A DNA stretch of 64,000 nucleotides from Oscillospiraceae bacterium MB24-C1. GTDB taxonomy: Bacteria > Bacillota > Clostridia > Oscillospirales > Ruminococcaceae. The DNA is taken from NCBI GenBank assembly GCA_030913685.1, contig CP133187.1:1637501-1701500 (forward strand), read 5' to 3'. Made by a program: the position numbers and the translations under genes. The notes beneath the pieces were generated by a model, which made no database searches, was not told where the DNA came from, and saw only the letters and a list, made by a program, of their open reading frames with translations. The stretch's first letter is position 1. Each line of letters opens with the position of its first letter. Below, piece after piece: positions 24,736 through 33,240 of the stretch.

Positions 24736-27102
24736 ATGAACCGTTTTTTAGAGGCGCTTAATAAACAGATTATCTTCATCGACGGTGCCATGGGTACGAT
24801 GCTGCAGCGTTCAGGGCTCAATCCGGGTGAAAACCCGTCGCTGCTGTGCATAACCAACCCTAAGGTCATTGAAGATATTCATGCCGCTTACTTCAAGGCG
24901 GGCAGCCATATCGTTTACACCAACACTTTTTCGGCCAGTTCACCTAAGCTGGAGGGCACCGGCCACAGTGTTGACGACGTGATTTCAGCGGCCGTAGGTT
25001 GCGCCCGACGTGCGGCCGCCCCCTTTGACGGCATGGTTGCGCTGGATATCGGCCCATTAGGCGAACTTCTAGAACCGCTGGGCACTATGCCCTTTGAGCG
25101 CGCCGTTGAACTCTTTACCCAACAGATTAGGGCAGGCGTGAAAGCCGGCGTGGATCTGATTGCGATTGAGACGATGATGGATGTCTATGAAGCCAAGGCT
25201 GCGCTGCTGGCCGCCAAGGAATGTTGCAACCTGCCCGTGATAGTGACTATGACTTTTGAGGCGGGGGGCAGAACCTTTACCGGCTGTGATATTCCCGCTA
25301 TGGCTCTGACGTTGGAAGGCCACGGCGCCGACGTTATTGGCGTCAATTGTTCGGTGGGTCCGCTACAATTGGGCGAGATCATCACCGAGTTACGCCGTTG
25401 GACACGGCTACCCATCGCTGCAAAGCCGAACGCCGGACTTCCCAATGCGGGCGGCGGCTACGATTTATCCGACGAGCAGTTTGCGGATGGCATGCGCACC
25501 CTGATTGCCTGTGGTGCGTCGGTTGTTGGCGGCTGCTGTGGCACCACACCGGAATATATCTTTGCGCTTACCCAAACAGCTAACGTCATGACGCCGATTC
25601 CCGCGCCAAAAACCGTTCCCTGTGCTGCATGCTCATCCACGGTTTCGGTTCTGCTGGATGCGCCGATCGTCGTTGGGGAGCGGCTGAATCCAACCGGCAA
25701 AAAGCTTCTTAAACAAGCACTGGCCGATTCTGACATGGGCTATATTCTGCGTCAGGCTGTCGCCCAACAGGAGGATGGCGCACAGATGCTCGATGTCAAC
25801 GTCGGTCTACCTGGTATTGACGAGCCCGCCATGATGGCCAAAGTCGTTAAGGCCATTCAGTCGGTCTGCCCACTGCCGCTGCAGATTGATTCTTCCAATC
25901 CCGACGCAATTGAGGCCGGTTTAAGGGTTTATAACGGTCGCGCCGTCGTCAACTCGGTCAACGGAAAGGACGAGGTGTTAGATCGGTTGTTGCCGGTCGT
26001 AAAAAAATATGGTGCTGCGGTTGTCGGGCTCACGCTGGATCAAAGCGGCATACCGGAAACGGCCGAGGGGCGCGTGGAGATCGCCAAGAAAATTATCACG
26101 CGCTGTGAACACGCGGGCATTCCCCGTGAGCATGTTATTATCGACTGCCTGACTATGACAGTCGGCGCCGACCAGCGCAACGCCCAAATCACGCTCGAGG
26201 CAGTACGACAGGTGCATGCGTTGGGTGTCAAAACTGCGCTGGGCGTTTCTAATGTGTCTTTCGGCCTGCCCCGACGAGACCTTGTTAACCGAACGTTTTT
26301 CACCCTGGCATTGCAAGCGGGACTTAACCTGTCGATTATCAACCCTGCCGACGCCGGCATGATGGAGGCACTTTCTGTTTTTCGCATGCTGTTTGGCTAT
26401 GATGCAAACGGTGAAGATTATATCCAACGGTTTGCGCAAACCACCGCACAGCCTGTCGCTGTTCCAGAAAAAAGTGCAAAGGGCGATGTCGCGTCGGCTA
26501 TCCACGCCGGGTTAGAGCAGCAGGCAAAACAATCGGCGCGCAGTCTGTTGGAATCCACTACGCCCGAATCGCTCATTGCCGATATTCTAATTCCAACGCT
26601 TGATGATGTGGGCAAACGTTATGAGAAAAATGAAATCTTTTTGCCCCAGCTTATCCGTTCGGCGGGCGCAGCCAAGGCCGCTTTCGATGTGGTGCGCGAA
26701 AGAATCGCGGAATCTAAAAGCGAACAGGCCAACCGCGGCACAATCGTGCTGGCAACGGTTCAGGGCGATATTCATGACATCGGCAAAAATATTGTGCGGG
26801 CCGTTCTCGAAAATTACGGGTACCGCATTATAGACCTAGGGCGCGACGTGCCACCCACAACAGTTGTTGAAGCTGTCAAGTCAGCCCAAGCTACGCTTTG
26901 CGGCCTTTCCGCTCTGATGACCACCACGTTGCCCGCCATGGAGGAAACCATTAGATTGCTTGGCGCACAGTGCCCTGATTGCCGTGTGGTGGTTGGCGGT
27001 GCGGTACTCACCGCAGATTATGCCGCAGCCATAGGTGCGCATTATTATGCGAAGGATGCTTCTGCTACGGTTTCGGCTGCAAAAATTGTTTTTGACACAT
27101 AA
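24736..27102 (+). CDS. metH: Cobalamin-dependent methionine synthase without activation domain
   Basis: 788 residues from ATG 24736 (4 bases after the activation-domain gene; the upstream-open frame reads over that gene). Domains in order: homocysteine methyltransferase (residues 1-300) with zinc cysteines in GVNCSVGP and GGCCGTTPEY; pterin-binding domain from about 325 (VVGERLNPTGKK, LDVNVGLPG, GLTLDQSG); B12 cap domain near 590-660; and the Rossmann B12 domain with VQGDIHDIGKNIV (DxHxxG, lower axial His) near residue 680. It ends right after that domain, so reactivation must come from the neighbouring gene. Confidence 0.95.
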   Translation: MNRFLEALNKQIIFIDGAMGTMLQRSGLNPGENPSLLCITNPKVIEDIHAAYFKAGSHIVYTNTFSASSPKLEGTGHSVDDVISAAVGCARRAAAPFDGMVALDIGPLGELLEPLGTMPFERAVELFTQQIRAGVKAGVDLIAIETMMDVYEAKAALLAAKECCNLPVIVTMTFEAGGRTFTGCDIPAMALTLEGHGADVIGVNCSVGPLQLGEIITELRRWTRLPIAAKPNAGLPNAGGGYDLSDEQFADGMRTLIACGASVVGGCCGTTPEYIFALTQTANVMTPIPAPKTVPCAACSSTVSVLLDAPIVVGERLNPTGKKLLKQALADSDMGYILRQAVAQQEDGAQMLDVNVGLPGIDEPAMMAKVVKAIQSVCPLPLQIDSSNPDAIEAGLRVYNGRAVVNSVNGKDEVLDRLLPVVKKYGAAVVGLTLDQSGIPETAEGRVEIAKKIITRCEHAGIPREHVIIDCLTMTVGADQRNAQITLEAVRQVHALGVKTALGVSNVSFGLPRRDLVNRTFFTLALQAGLNLSIINPADAGMMEALSVFRMLFGYDANGEDYIQRFAQTTAQPVAVPEKSAKGDVASAIHAGLEQQAKQSARSLLESTTPESLIADILIPTLDDVGKRYEKNEIFLPQLIRSAGAAKAAFDVVRERIAESKSEQANRGTIVLATVQGDIHDIGKNIVRAVLENYGYRIIDLGRDVPPTTVVEAVKSAQATLCGLSALMTTTLPAMEETIRLLGAQCPDCRVVVGGAVLTADYAAAIGAHYYAKDASATVSAAKIVFDT

Positions 27103-27140
27103 TTGTTTGGTACTGCCGCCGCTGCTTTGTATGTTTTTGA

Positions 27141-27169
27141 TTGACTTTTCATTTGTATTGAGATATAAT
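27141..27169 (+). promoter_or_regulatory. Promoter for tRNA-Ser
   Basis: TTGACT (27141-27146), 17-base spacer, perfect TATAAT (27164-27169), about 95 bases before the mature tRNA end, leaving a 5' leader for RNase P to remove. Confidence 0.7.
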
Positions 27170-27264
27170 GTTTAGGCGTTGATCAAGTATATCAGGGCAT
27201 GCTTCATTATATTTTTGGTAAAAATGACATAGCAGCGGCGAATATATTTGCATCAATTTAATAC

Positions 27265-27353
27265 GGAGCGGTATCGAAGTGGTCATAACGGGACTGACTC
27301 GAAATCAGTTGACGGGCAACCGTCCGTGGGTTCGAATCCCACCCGCTCCGCCA
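27265..27353 (+). tRNA. tRNA-Ser (anticodon CGA)
   Basis: 89 bases including encoded CCA. Acceptor GGAGCGG pairs with CCGCTCC, followed by discriminator G and CCA. The anticodon stem-loop CTGACTCGAAATCAG gives anticodon CGA. A long variable arm (GACGGGCAACCGTC) confirms class II tRNA-Ser, and GGTTCGAATCC is the T-loop region. Confidence 0.97.
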
Positions 27354-27356
27354 ATA

Positions 27357-27389
27357 AAAACCCCACGTTTGATTTACGTGGGGTTTTCT
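27357..27389 (+). terminator. tRNA-Ser terminator
   Basis: AAAACCCCACG (27357-27367) pairs with CGTGGGGTTTT (27377-27387), starting 4 bases after the tRNA. Confidence 0.85.
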
Positions 27390-27487
27390 TATATTCGTGG
27401 TACTCTTGCTGATAGTCGCTAAATGAGATGTTCTCATAAAGAATGGTATATCAAAATAGTAAGCCGAGGCAGTATTATCGTCATAAA

Positions 27488-27524
27488 TGCCCACAATCAC
27501 TTGAAAATGATTGTGGGCACTTTT
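27488..27524 (-). terminator. Terminator of the M56 peptidase gene (hairpin usable on both strands)
   Basis: TGCCCACAATCA (27488-27499) pairs perfectly with TGATTGTGGGCA (27508-27519); T-rich tails occur on both sides. Confidence 0.75.
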
Positions 27525-27568
27525 ATATCTATTTTAAGACAAGGTACATGGTGTTAGACGATTGCCTA

Positions 27569-30229
27569 CTATGGGTGTGCTTTAAACACTTCATCAAGTA
27601 GTTCTTTGTATGTTTCCCAGCCTCCCTCATAAAGAAACCCAGACACTTCTACCATGTTTCTATCGTATCCAAGTGCAACGAGGTTATCAACGAGCTCGGT
27701 GTTTGGAAAAATAAAATCCATTTGCTCCGGCGTTAAAGAGACGATGGAATCATAATCATATCCAAGGCTTTGCAGGATGTATATATCATTTTCTGCAATA
27801 CCGGAATCCACAAGCTTGTAAAATTCATCTTCACTCATCGTATCTCCCATAAAGGAGGAACCTGGCGCAAGGATTTTGGTGATTTCCCCGTCGGACAGTT
27901 GCAGCATTTCTTCAAAATTAAAGCCCGTGTTGGTCAGCGTATGAATCTGCCATTCCCTGAGTCCGCGCTGTGCCAGACGTTGGTACAGCGCTTCCTGATC
28001 TGTGGGGAGATTTCGAAAATACACCCTTTCCTCCTGCGTGGCAAATTCCTGCTCTCCACCGCCGGTTCCTATACTTACAATCTCAAAGTTGCTGTTACCT
28101 AAAGCCTTTACACATAGCTCGCGGAACAAGCCCTGAAACATTCCTTTGCCGGAGGCTCCGTCGCCGGGGGCAAAGTATTCCTCGGAAGCGGTTGTAATAT
28201 CGTAATCCACACGCACCACATATTGATACGCCATATCTGACCAGCGTTGCCCTTCGTTGGGGTCTCCCGCAATCACCGTGACCGCATTGATTGTGTAGTC
28301 TGCAATCCGCTCTGTTGGGGAAACATTTTCTCCCATATAAGACTTTAGCCAGATGTTAGCCGCGGTTTCCCCGATGACCTGTGCAGGCTCATCAGGCTTG
28401 ACAAAAAAGGTAATCTCAGTCTGTTGTTCAAGCCCCGCAGAGGATTGTGCTGCTGGTGTGGATTGTTCAGACGCTGCTGTGAAGCGGACGCTTGAAGCAA
28501 TCTGCTCCGCTTGCTGCTGTGTCACGACATCACGGATAAATTGGATTCCCATATACACCTTCAGGTTTTTGTCATAGGCAAGGACGCCCGGAACTTCCGT
28601 CACTGGTACGTCGGGCATGGCGCCGGGATGCTTTTCAACTTCCGTTTCATTCAGGTAGCTGACCGTAGCAACTGCCGCCTCAAAGGTTTCCGTTGTGTTA
28701 ACAGGGGTATAGGCGTCCCAAGTATACATGCTGCCAAGGCGAAGCACAGAATAGACGGTTTTATAGTAATCCTCCGCGGGGACTTCTCCTTCATAAGGCT
28801 CAAACCCGTTAAAACCAATCTGACCCACGAATAAATCATCATGATACAGGTGCATCTCGATAAGAAAATTGGAACTGAAATAGCCAACACCCTGATCGCT
28901 ATTCGCATTCGGCTGTCTGACTTCCCAGCCATTTGGGAGAAGAAATTTTGCAGCAAACGGCTCGGTTTTACCGGCGAAGGATTCGTTTTCAGAATGTGCG
29001 GGAAATGAAACAGCTACCACAGTGCTACGCCATGCAGGAGGAGACTGCGCCTCAAATGCAATGAAAAACCCTTCAAAATCCTCCAGATAAATGATGTCGT
29101 CATCGGGACCGCTCTGAAATATGCGGTTTCCCGCATATTTTTCATCCAGCCCCGCGCCTTGAAAATTGTGTTCCGGCATACTGCTGGCGGTGTGCAGAAT
29201 GCTGCCCAAAACTCCGATTTCGAAGGTGTTTAAGGGGAGCTCGCTGACGGTTTCACCGCTTTTTTCGTATAGAGTATCATTCACCATAATAATTTCTTTG
29301 CTGTGAGGATTTGCCATAAGGCCGACAATCAGAACGCCGCATAGTACGATGGCTTCGACTGCAATCCAGAAAGGCAGCTTTTTATAATTCAGCACATTTT
29401 GAATGCGGCTTTTTGTATCCCCCTCGCCAAAGGCCAAAGGAATACCGCCGATCATTCGCCGTCCTGTAGCAAGAGAGAGCAGTGAGGATGAGTATTCTTT
29501 CTTCACTTCACTGCCCAGTTTTTTGATAACCGTTTCATCGCAGGACATTTCCATATCCCGACCAGAGAGGAAAAACGCCACCCATGCCAATGGGTTGAAC
29601 CAATGGATACAGAGCACAAGAAAGCTGACAAGCTTGATAAGATGATCAAACCTGCGGATATGCGTCTGCTCGTGAAGCATAATGTAATGCTTTTCCGTTT
29701 CGGAAAGCGACAGAGGAAGATAGATTCTGGGCCAGACCGCTCTCATGACAAAGGGGGTGGCCAAGTTGGCAGAAAGGTAGATATTCTCCGTGTCATGCAC
29801 AGCTCCTTTGAGCTGTTTTTTCAATTTAAGCAGCATAACTACGCTGTATATCAGCAAAGCCGCTATCCCTATGAGCCAAATCAATGTGAAGATATTTTCA
29901 AAAAGAGGTTCTTTCGGCGCAGGAGAAACAGAGGATGGAATCATCCCTCCACCGTTAGTGTCCACATGGCTACGGACTGTTCCCAGCGTAACAAATTGCT
30001 CGGGAAAAGGCTGAAACTGCTCTGTAGTTCTCCCTCCTATCGATAGCAGGCTAAAAGCACTTTCAAATGACCATGGGCAGATGAGCCGAAATAAGACTAC
30101 GCTCCACAGCGCGTAGGAAAAGCTCTTGGGCGCTTTTTTGAGCAAAAGCCTTACCAATATAACAGCAAGTATGACATAGCTGGCGGTATAGCTCATATTT
30201 AAGACCTTTAAAAAAACTGTATCCAGCAC
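27569..30229 (-). CDS. M56 (BlaR1-type) membrane metallopeptidase with a large novel ectodomain
   Basis: 886 residues. The first 310 form the membrane metallopeptidase part: hydrophobic helices near residues 10-30, 37-60, 113-135, 203-221 and 289-306, with the zinc motif HEQTH at 186-190 and a downstream DMEMSCDE. In BlaR1 the following ectodomain is a penicillin-binding sensor; here residues 310-886 show none of the beta-lactam sensor motifs and are unlike it. The tail (about residues 745-886) contains two related 33-34-residue helical repeats, each ending in a proline after a pattern L-S/T-x-E/G-x-I/M. By analogy it senses an external signal and cleaves the BlaI-type repressor encoded 2 bases upstream. 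The signal is unknown. Confidence 0.88.
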   Translation of the reverse strand: MLDTVFLKVLNMSYTASYVILAVILVRLLLKKAPKSFSYALWSVVLFRLICPWSFESAFSLLSIGGRTTEQFQPFPEQFVTLGTVRSHVDTNGGGMIPSSVSPAPKEPLFENIFTLIWLIGIAALLIYSVVMLLKLKKQLKGAVHDTENIYLSANLATPFVMRAVWPRIYLPLSLSETEKHYIMLHEQTHIRRFDHLIKLVSFLVLCIHWFNPLAWVAFFLSGRDMEMSCDETVIKKLGSEVKKEYSSSLLSLATGRRMIGGIPLAFGEGDTKSRIQNVLNYKKLPFWIAVEAIVLCGVLIVGLMANPHSKEIIMVNDTLYEKSGETVSELPLNTFEIGVLGSILHTASSMPEHNFQGAGLDEKYAGNRIFQSGPDDDIIYLEDFEGFFIAFEAQSPPAWRSTVVAVSFPAHSENESFAGKTEPFAAKFLLPNGWEVRQPNANSDQGVGYFSSNFLIEMHLYHDDLFVGQIGFNGFEPYEGEVPAEDYYKTVYSVLRLGSMYTWDAYTPVNTTETFEAAVATVSYLNETEVEKHPGAMPDVPVTEVPGVLAYDKNLKVYMGIQFIRDVVTQQQAEQIASSVRFTAASEQSTPAAQSSAGLEQQTEITFFVKPDEPAQVIGETAANIWLKSYMGENVSPTERIADYTINAVTVIAGDPNEGQRWSDMAYQYVVRVDYDITTASEEYFAPGDGASGKGMFQGLFRELCVKALGNSNFEIVSIGTGGGEQEFATQEERVYFRNLPTDQEALYQRLAQRGLREWQIHTLTNTGFNFEEMLQLSDGEITKILAPGSSFMGDTMSEDEFYKLVDSGIAENDIYILQSLGYDYDSIVSLTPEQMDFIFPNTELVDNLVALGYDRNMVEVSGFLYEGGWETYKELLDEVFKAHP

Positions 30230-30231
30230 GG

Positions 30232-30594
30232 CTACCCCTCCTTATGTGTGTCAATCAAGCGTTGTATTTCCAGAATTTCTTTTTCGCTCAATTTATTTCT
30301 GCGGGTGAAAGCGGTAAGAAACTGCGGCAGAGATCCGCCAAACGTTTCCGTTAAAAACTGTTCGCCCTGCATGGCTAAAAAATCTTCATGAGGGATTAAC
30401 GCCGCAACCGTTCCCTTTTGGTTATCAAATATTCCTCTATCACACAGCCGTTTGAGCATGGTGTACGTCGTGGATTTTTTCCAGCCAAACTCCGTATCGC
30501 AGAGCTTTACAAGCTCGCCGGAGGAAATCGGCTCGCGCTGCCAAATCAAATCTGCAAACCGCTGTTCCATTTCTCCGAGTTTATAAGTTGCCAT
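30232..30594 (-). CDS. BlaI/MecI/CopY family repressor
   Basis: 120-residue winged-helix repressor. MATYKLGEMEQRFADLIWQ opens the domain and the recognition region WKKSTTYTMLKRLCDRG matches the BlaI pattern of Ser-Thr-Thr-Tyr-Thr-x-Leu-x-Arg-Leu. The C-terminal helices would dimerise and hold the cleavage site. AGGAGG stands before the ATG. It is the first gene of a two-gene operon with the M56 sensor, under the palindromic operator at 30617-30658. Together they make a membrane-protease-controlled repressor circuit. Confidence 0.93.
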   Translation of the reverse strand: MATYKLGEMEQRFADLIWQREPISSGELVKLCDTEFGWKKSTTYTMLKRLCDRGIFDNQKGTVAALIPHEDFLAMQGEQFLTETFGGSLPQFLTAFTRRNKLSEKEILEIQRLIDTHKEG

Positions 30595-30616
30595 ATAGTA
30601 AACCTCCTGACAAAAA

Positions 30617-30669
30617 GTCTAATAGCGTTAGACTAATGTAAGTCTAACGCTATTAGACCAAATTGTCAA
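30617..30669 (-). promoter_or_regulatory. BlaI-type operator/promoter with nested palindromes
   Basis: A perfect inverted repeat with 18-base arms: GTCTAATAGCGTTAGACT (30617-30634), 6-base spacer, and its exact complement (30641-30658). Each arm is itself a dyad (GTCTAA-n5-TTAGAC). On the minus strand TTGACA (30669-30664) and TAGACT (30646-30641) form a promoter with a 17-base spacer whose -10 lies inside the proximal arm, so repressor binding would block transcription of the BlaI/M56 operon. Confidence 0.85.
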
Positions 30670-30685
30670 TACATTTTTACTTTAC

Positions 30686-32071
30686 CTATAAGAGTTTTAA
30701 CCAATCCTGAGACTCCTGCAAATAATAGTATTTCTTCTTATTCTTTATAATAAGGCCGATTGATATAAAAACAGTTATAAATTCAGCGAGCGGAACTGCA
30801 ATCCAAACGCCCATTACATGAAAGAGTTTTGGAAGTGTTAACAACGCTAAAGTAATAAAAACGAATGTCCGCGAGGTAGAAATGACTGCTGATGCTTTTC
30901 CATTTGATAAGGCTGTAAACATAGCCGAAGCAAAAATATTAAAACCACAAAATAAAAAACTTATAGGAAAAATCAAAAATCCCTGCCTTGCTATTTGATA
31001 TACTGGTGTACCTTCTGGTGAGAAAATGCTCACTAAAGGAGAGCCCAGTAACATCGCAAAAATAAAGACTGCAATTGATACCATACAAATAAAAGTCACG
31101 CAAATTCGAAGTATTTTTTTTAAGCGGTCAAAGTCTTCGCTACCATAATTATAACTAATAATAGGAGCAACCCCCATTGAAAAGCCAATATATAAAGTCG
31201 TTAGCATAAACTGTGTATATATAATAATGGTTATTGCGGCAACACCGTTTTCGCCAAGTAACCTCATCATTGTAACGTTAAATAAGAATATGGTTACAGC
31301 TGTTGCAACTTGGCTTACCATTTCAGAAAAACCGTTTGAACTGGTTTCCCATAAAACTGCGAAATCAAGCACTGGTTTTTGAAATTTTAGAGTTCCTTTT
31401 GTATCCATAAAAAACGCAATTCCGATCACGGTTGGCATCAGGTATCCAATTCCCGTACCAAGGGCCGAACCGGCAATTCCCATTTTTAATGGAACTATAA
31501 AAATGTAATCAAGTAATACATTGATAGCGCCAGCACCCACTGCCAAGACCATTCCAAAACCAGGTTTTCCTGCCGTAACAATTAAGTTCTGAAATAGCAC
31601 TTGCATCATACTTGCAGGCGCAAAAAGCAACAAAATAAACAAATAGTCTTTGCAATATGGGAATAAGACCGTACTTGCCCCAAGTCCCAAAATAATTTTA
31701 TCAATAAAAACACTGCCTAAAAAAGCAATAGCAAGGCCTAGACTGGCACCGGTTAAAACGATGAGCGTAAAATCCTGAGACGCGCGCTTATTATCGCCCG
31801 CCCCCATCTTTCTGGCCACAATTGCGCTGCCGCCTGTTGCTAACATTGTACTAAGCCCTACAATAATATTAATTACTGGCGTAATGATGTTTATAGCGGA
31901 CAATGCATCTGTATTTACAAACCGGGCTGTAATAATGGTATCCCCAATTGTATACAGTCCCATAAAAATCATCATGGCGATGGTAGGGAACGCAAAACGC
32001 AGCAATGACCGCATATTATAATTTTCAGCTAATGGATTTTTAAAGTTTTCAGATAGTGTGTCGTTCACCAT
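30686..32071 (-). CDS. MATE family efflux transporter
   Basis: 461 residues with 12 predicted hydrophobic segments and the MATE-family N-terminal pattern (LLRFAFPTIAMMIFMGLYTIGDTIITARFV; here split by the reader into two shorter blocks, LLRFAFPTIAMMIF and GLYTIGDTI). It exchanges cations for drugs or metabolites. The ATG overlaps the 3' end of the AraC-GNAT gene by 23 bases, so it is translationally coupled to it. AT-rich codons (AAT, ATA, AAA) distinguish this gene and its partner from the GC-richer flanks, which hints at horizontal acquisition. Substrate unknown. Confidence 0.93.
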   Translation of the reverse strand: MVNDTLSENFKNPLAENYNMRSLLRFAFPTIAMMIFMGLYTIGDTIITARFVNTDALSAINIITPVINIIVGLSTMLATGGSAIVARKMGAGDNKRASQDFTLIVLTGASLGLAIAFLGSVFIDKIILGLGASTVLFPYCKDYLFILLLFAPASMMQVLFQNLIVTAGKPGFGMVLAVGAGAINVLLDYIFIVPLKMGIAGSALGTGIGYLMPTVIGIAFFMDTKGTLKFQKPVLDFAVLWETSSNGFSEMVSQVATAVTIFLFNVTMMRLLGENGVAAITIIIYTQFMLTTLYIGFSMGVAPIISYNYGSEDFDRLKKILRICVTFICMVSIAVFIFAMLLGSPLVSIFSPEGTPVYQIARQGFLIFPISFLFCGFNIFASAMFTALSNGKASAVISTSRTFVFITLALLTLPKLFHVMGVWIAVPLAEFITVFISIGLIIKNKKKYYYLQESQDWLKLL

Positions 32072-32918
32072 TATTCACCTCTAAATCTTCTTTTTGCAGG
32101 GTGAACTTTTGGGTCGGATATCCAAATTCCACTAGCAATTCTGCTTCTGCAAATCCAAGTTTCTTAAATACATCCCGGTATCCTGGGTCGGCTTTATCGC
32201 CCTCACGAAATGTTGTAATGCTTATAGACGTATCTTTTAACAATTCGTTAAATGCTTTTTGAAGGAAAGCTTTTGCTATTCCATTCTTTCTATATTGTGG
32301 GTGGACTCCTAGAAAATCAATGCTCCCAGTATCAACATTAAGCACCATTGCGCCAATAACTATATCCTTATCTTTTAATAGCAATGCTTGTTTTTTTAGA
32401 ATAGCTTTTTTTAACGATTCGATATATTCGTCTTCATTCAAGCATGGAAATCCGTCAATAACAAGATAGACGAAATCCATCCATTGCTGAACATCGTTGA
32501 TTGTGGCAATAGTAATATCCGTTATCCAGTTGATTTCAGCCTTTATTTTTGTAGGTTCCTCATTCAAAATATACCGTAGCTGCAATGGGTAAAACTCTTC
32601 AGCTTCGCGATATTGATTGGGAGATTTTTTATACATTGCTTTGAAAATCGCAGTAAACGCCTGCTGACTTTCATATCCGGCTATAAGTGCAATCTCAATA
32701 ATTGGTTTGTCCGAGAATACAAGTAGCTTTGCAGCTTCGGTTAATTGGCGGCGTTGTACATAGTCATGTATAGATAAACCAACCGTTTCTGAAAAAATGC
32801 GATGTATGTAATATTTCGAGTAATGAACAGCTTTAGAAACCATCTCTAAGTTTAATTTATCGGCAAGGTGTTCTTCAATGTAATTTATGACTTCTGTAAC
32901 ATTCACTATTTTCCGCAT
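32049..32918 (-). CDS. AraC-type regulator fused to a GNAT acetyltransferase domain
   Basis: 289 residues from ATG 32918; AAAGGAGG is 8 bases ahead, and the upstream-open frame to 33023 lacks a site. Residues 1-105 form a two-helix-turn-helix AraC DNA-binding domain (YIEEHLADKLNLEMVSKAV, then IIEIALIAGYESQQAFTAIF). Residues 170-285 form a GNAT fold with DFLGVHPQYRKNGIAKAFLQ as the acetyl-CoA loop. The effector domain position is thus occupied by an acetyltransferase-like domain. It probably controls itself and the overlapping MATE pump. Confidence 0.85.
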   Translation of the reverse strand: MRKIVNVTEVINYIEEHLADKLNLEMVSKAVHYSKYYIHRIFSETVGLSIHDYVQRRQLTEAAKLLVFSDKPIIEIALIAGYESQQAFTAIFKAMYKKSPNQYREAEEFYPLQLRYILNEEPTKIKAEINWITDITIATINDVQQWMDFVYLVIDGFPCLNEDEYIESLKKAILKKQALLLKDKDIVIGAMVLNVDTGSIDFLGVHPQYRKNGIAKAFLQKAFNELLKDTSISITTFREGDKADPGYRDVFKKLGFAEAELLVEFGYPTQKFTLQKEDLEVNNGERHTI

Positions 32919-33240
32919 TGCAGCGCCCTCCTTTCTACGTAGTATTATAACAAGTGATTTTAAGGGCCTTTTAATTATTCTTGCTGTTTTTCTGGCGATT
33001 AGTTTAACAGATAAATTTATCAAGTAATATACATTATACAGGGATTGTCAAACCAAGTGAAAGTCTAAAACGGCGGGGCATTCTAGCCGCTTTTTCATGG
33101 TCTATTATGCAAATCCGGGTCACTAACAAGCTGATCACGCAAAAGGGCACGTTACCAAATTATTTGGTAACGTGCCCTTGGCTAGATTATTGGGCAGGTT
33201 AAGTCATCAACTAACATGACTTGACCTTCCTGAATGATGG
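32919..33240. other. Intergenic region with a long palindrome
   Basis: 322 bases between the AraC-GNAT start and the dipeptidase stop. It holds the leader of the regulator and a 17-bp perfect hairpin (33143-33179). I see no gene in it. Confidence 0.6.
33141..33179 (-). terminator. Long perfect hairpin after the dipeptidase gene
   Basis: AAGGGCACGTTACCAAA (33143-33159) and its exact complement (33163-33179) around a 3-base loop. The minus strand continues with TTTT, so it likely ends the dipeptidase-to-DUF3870 strand. Confidence 0.7.
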
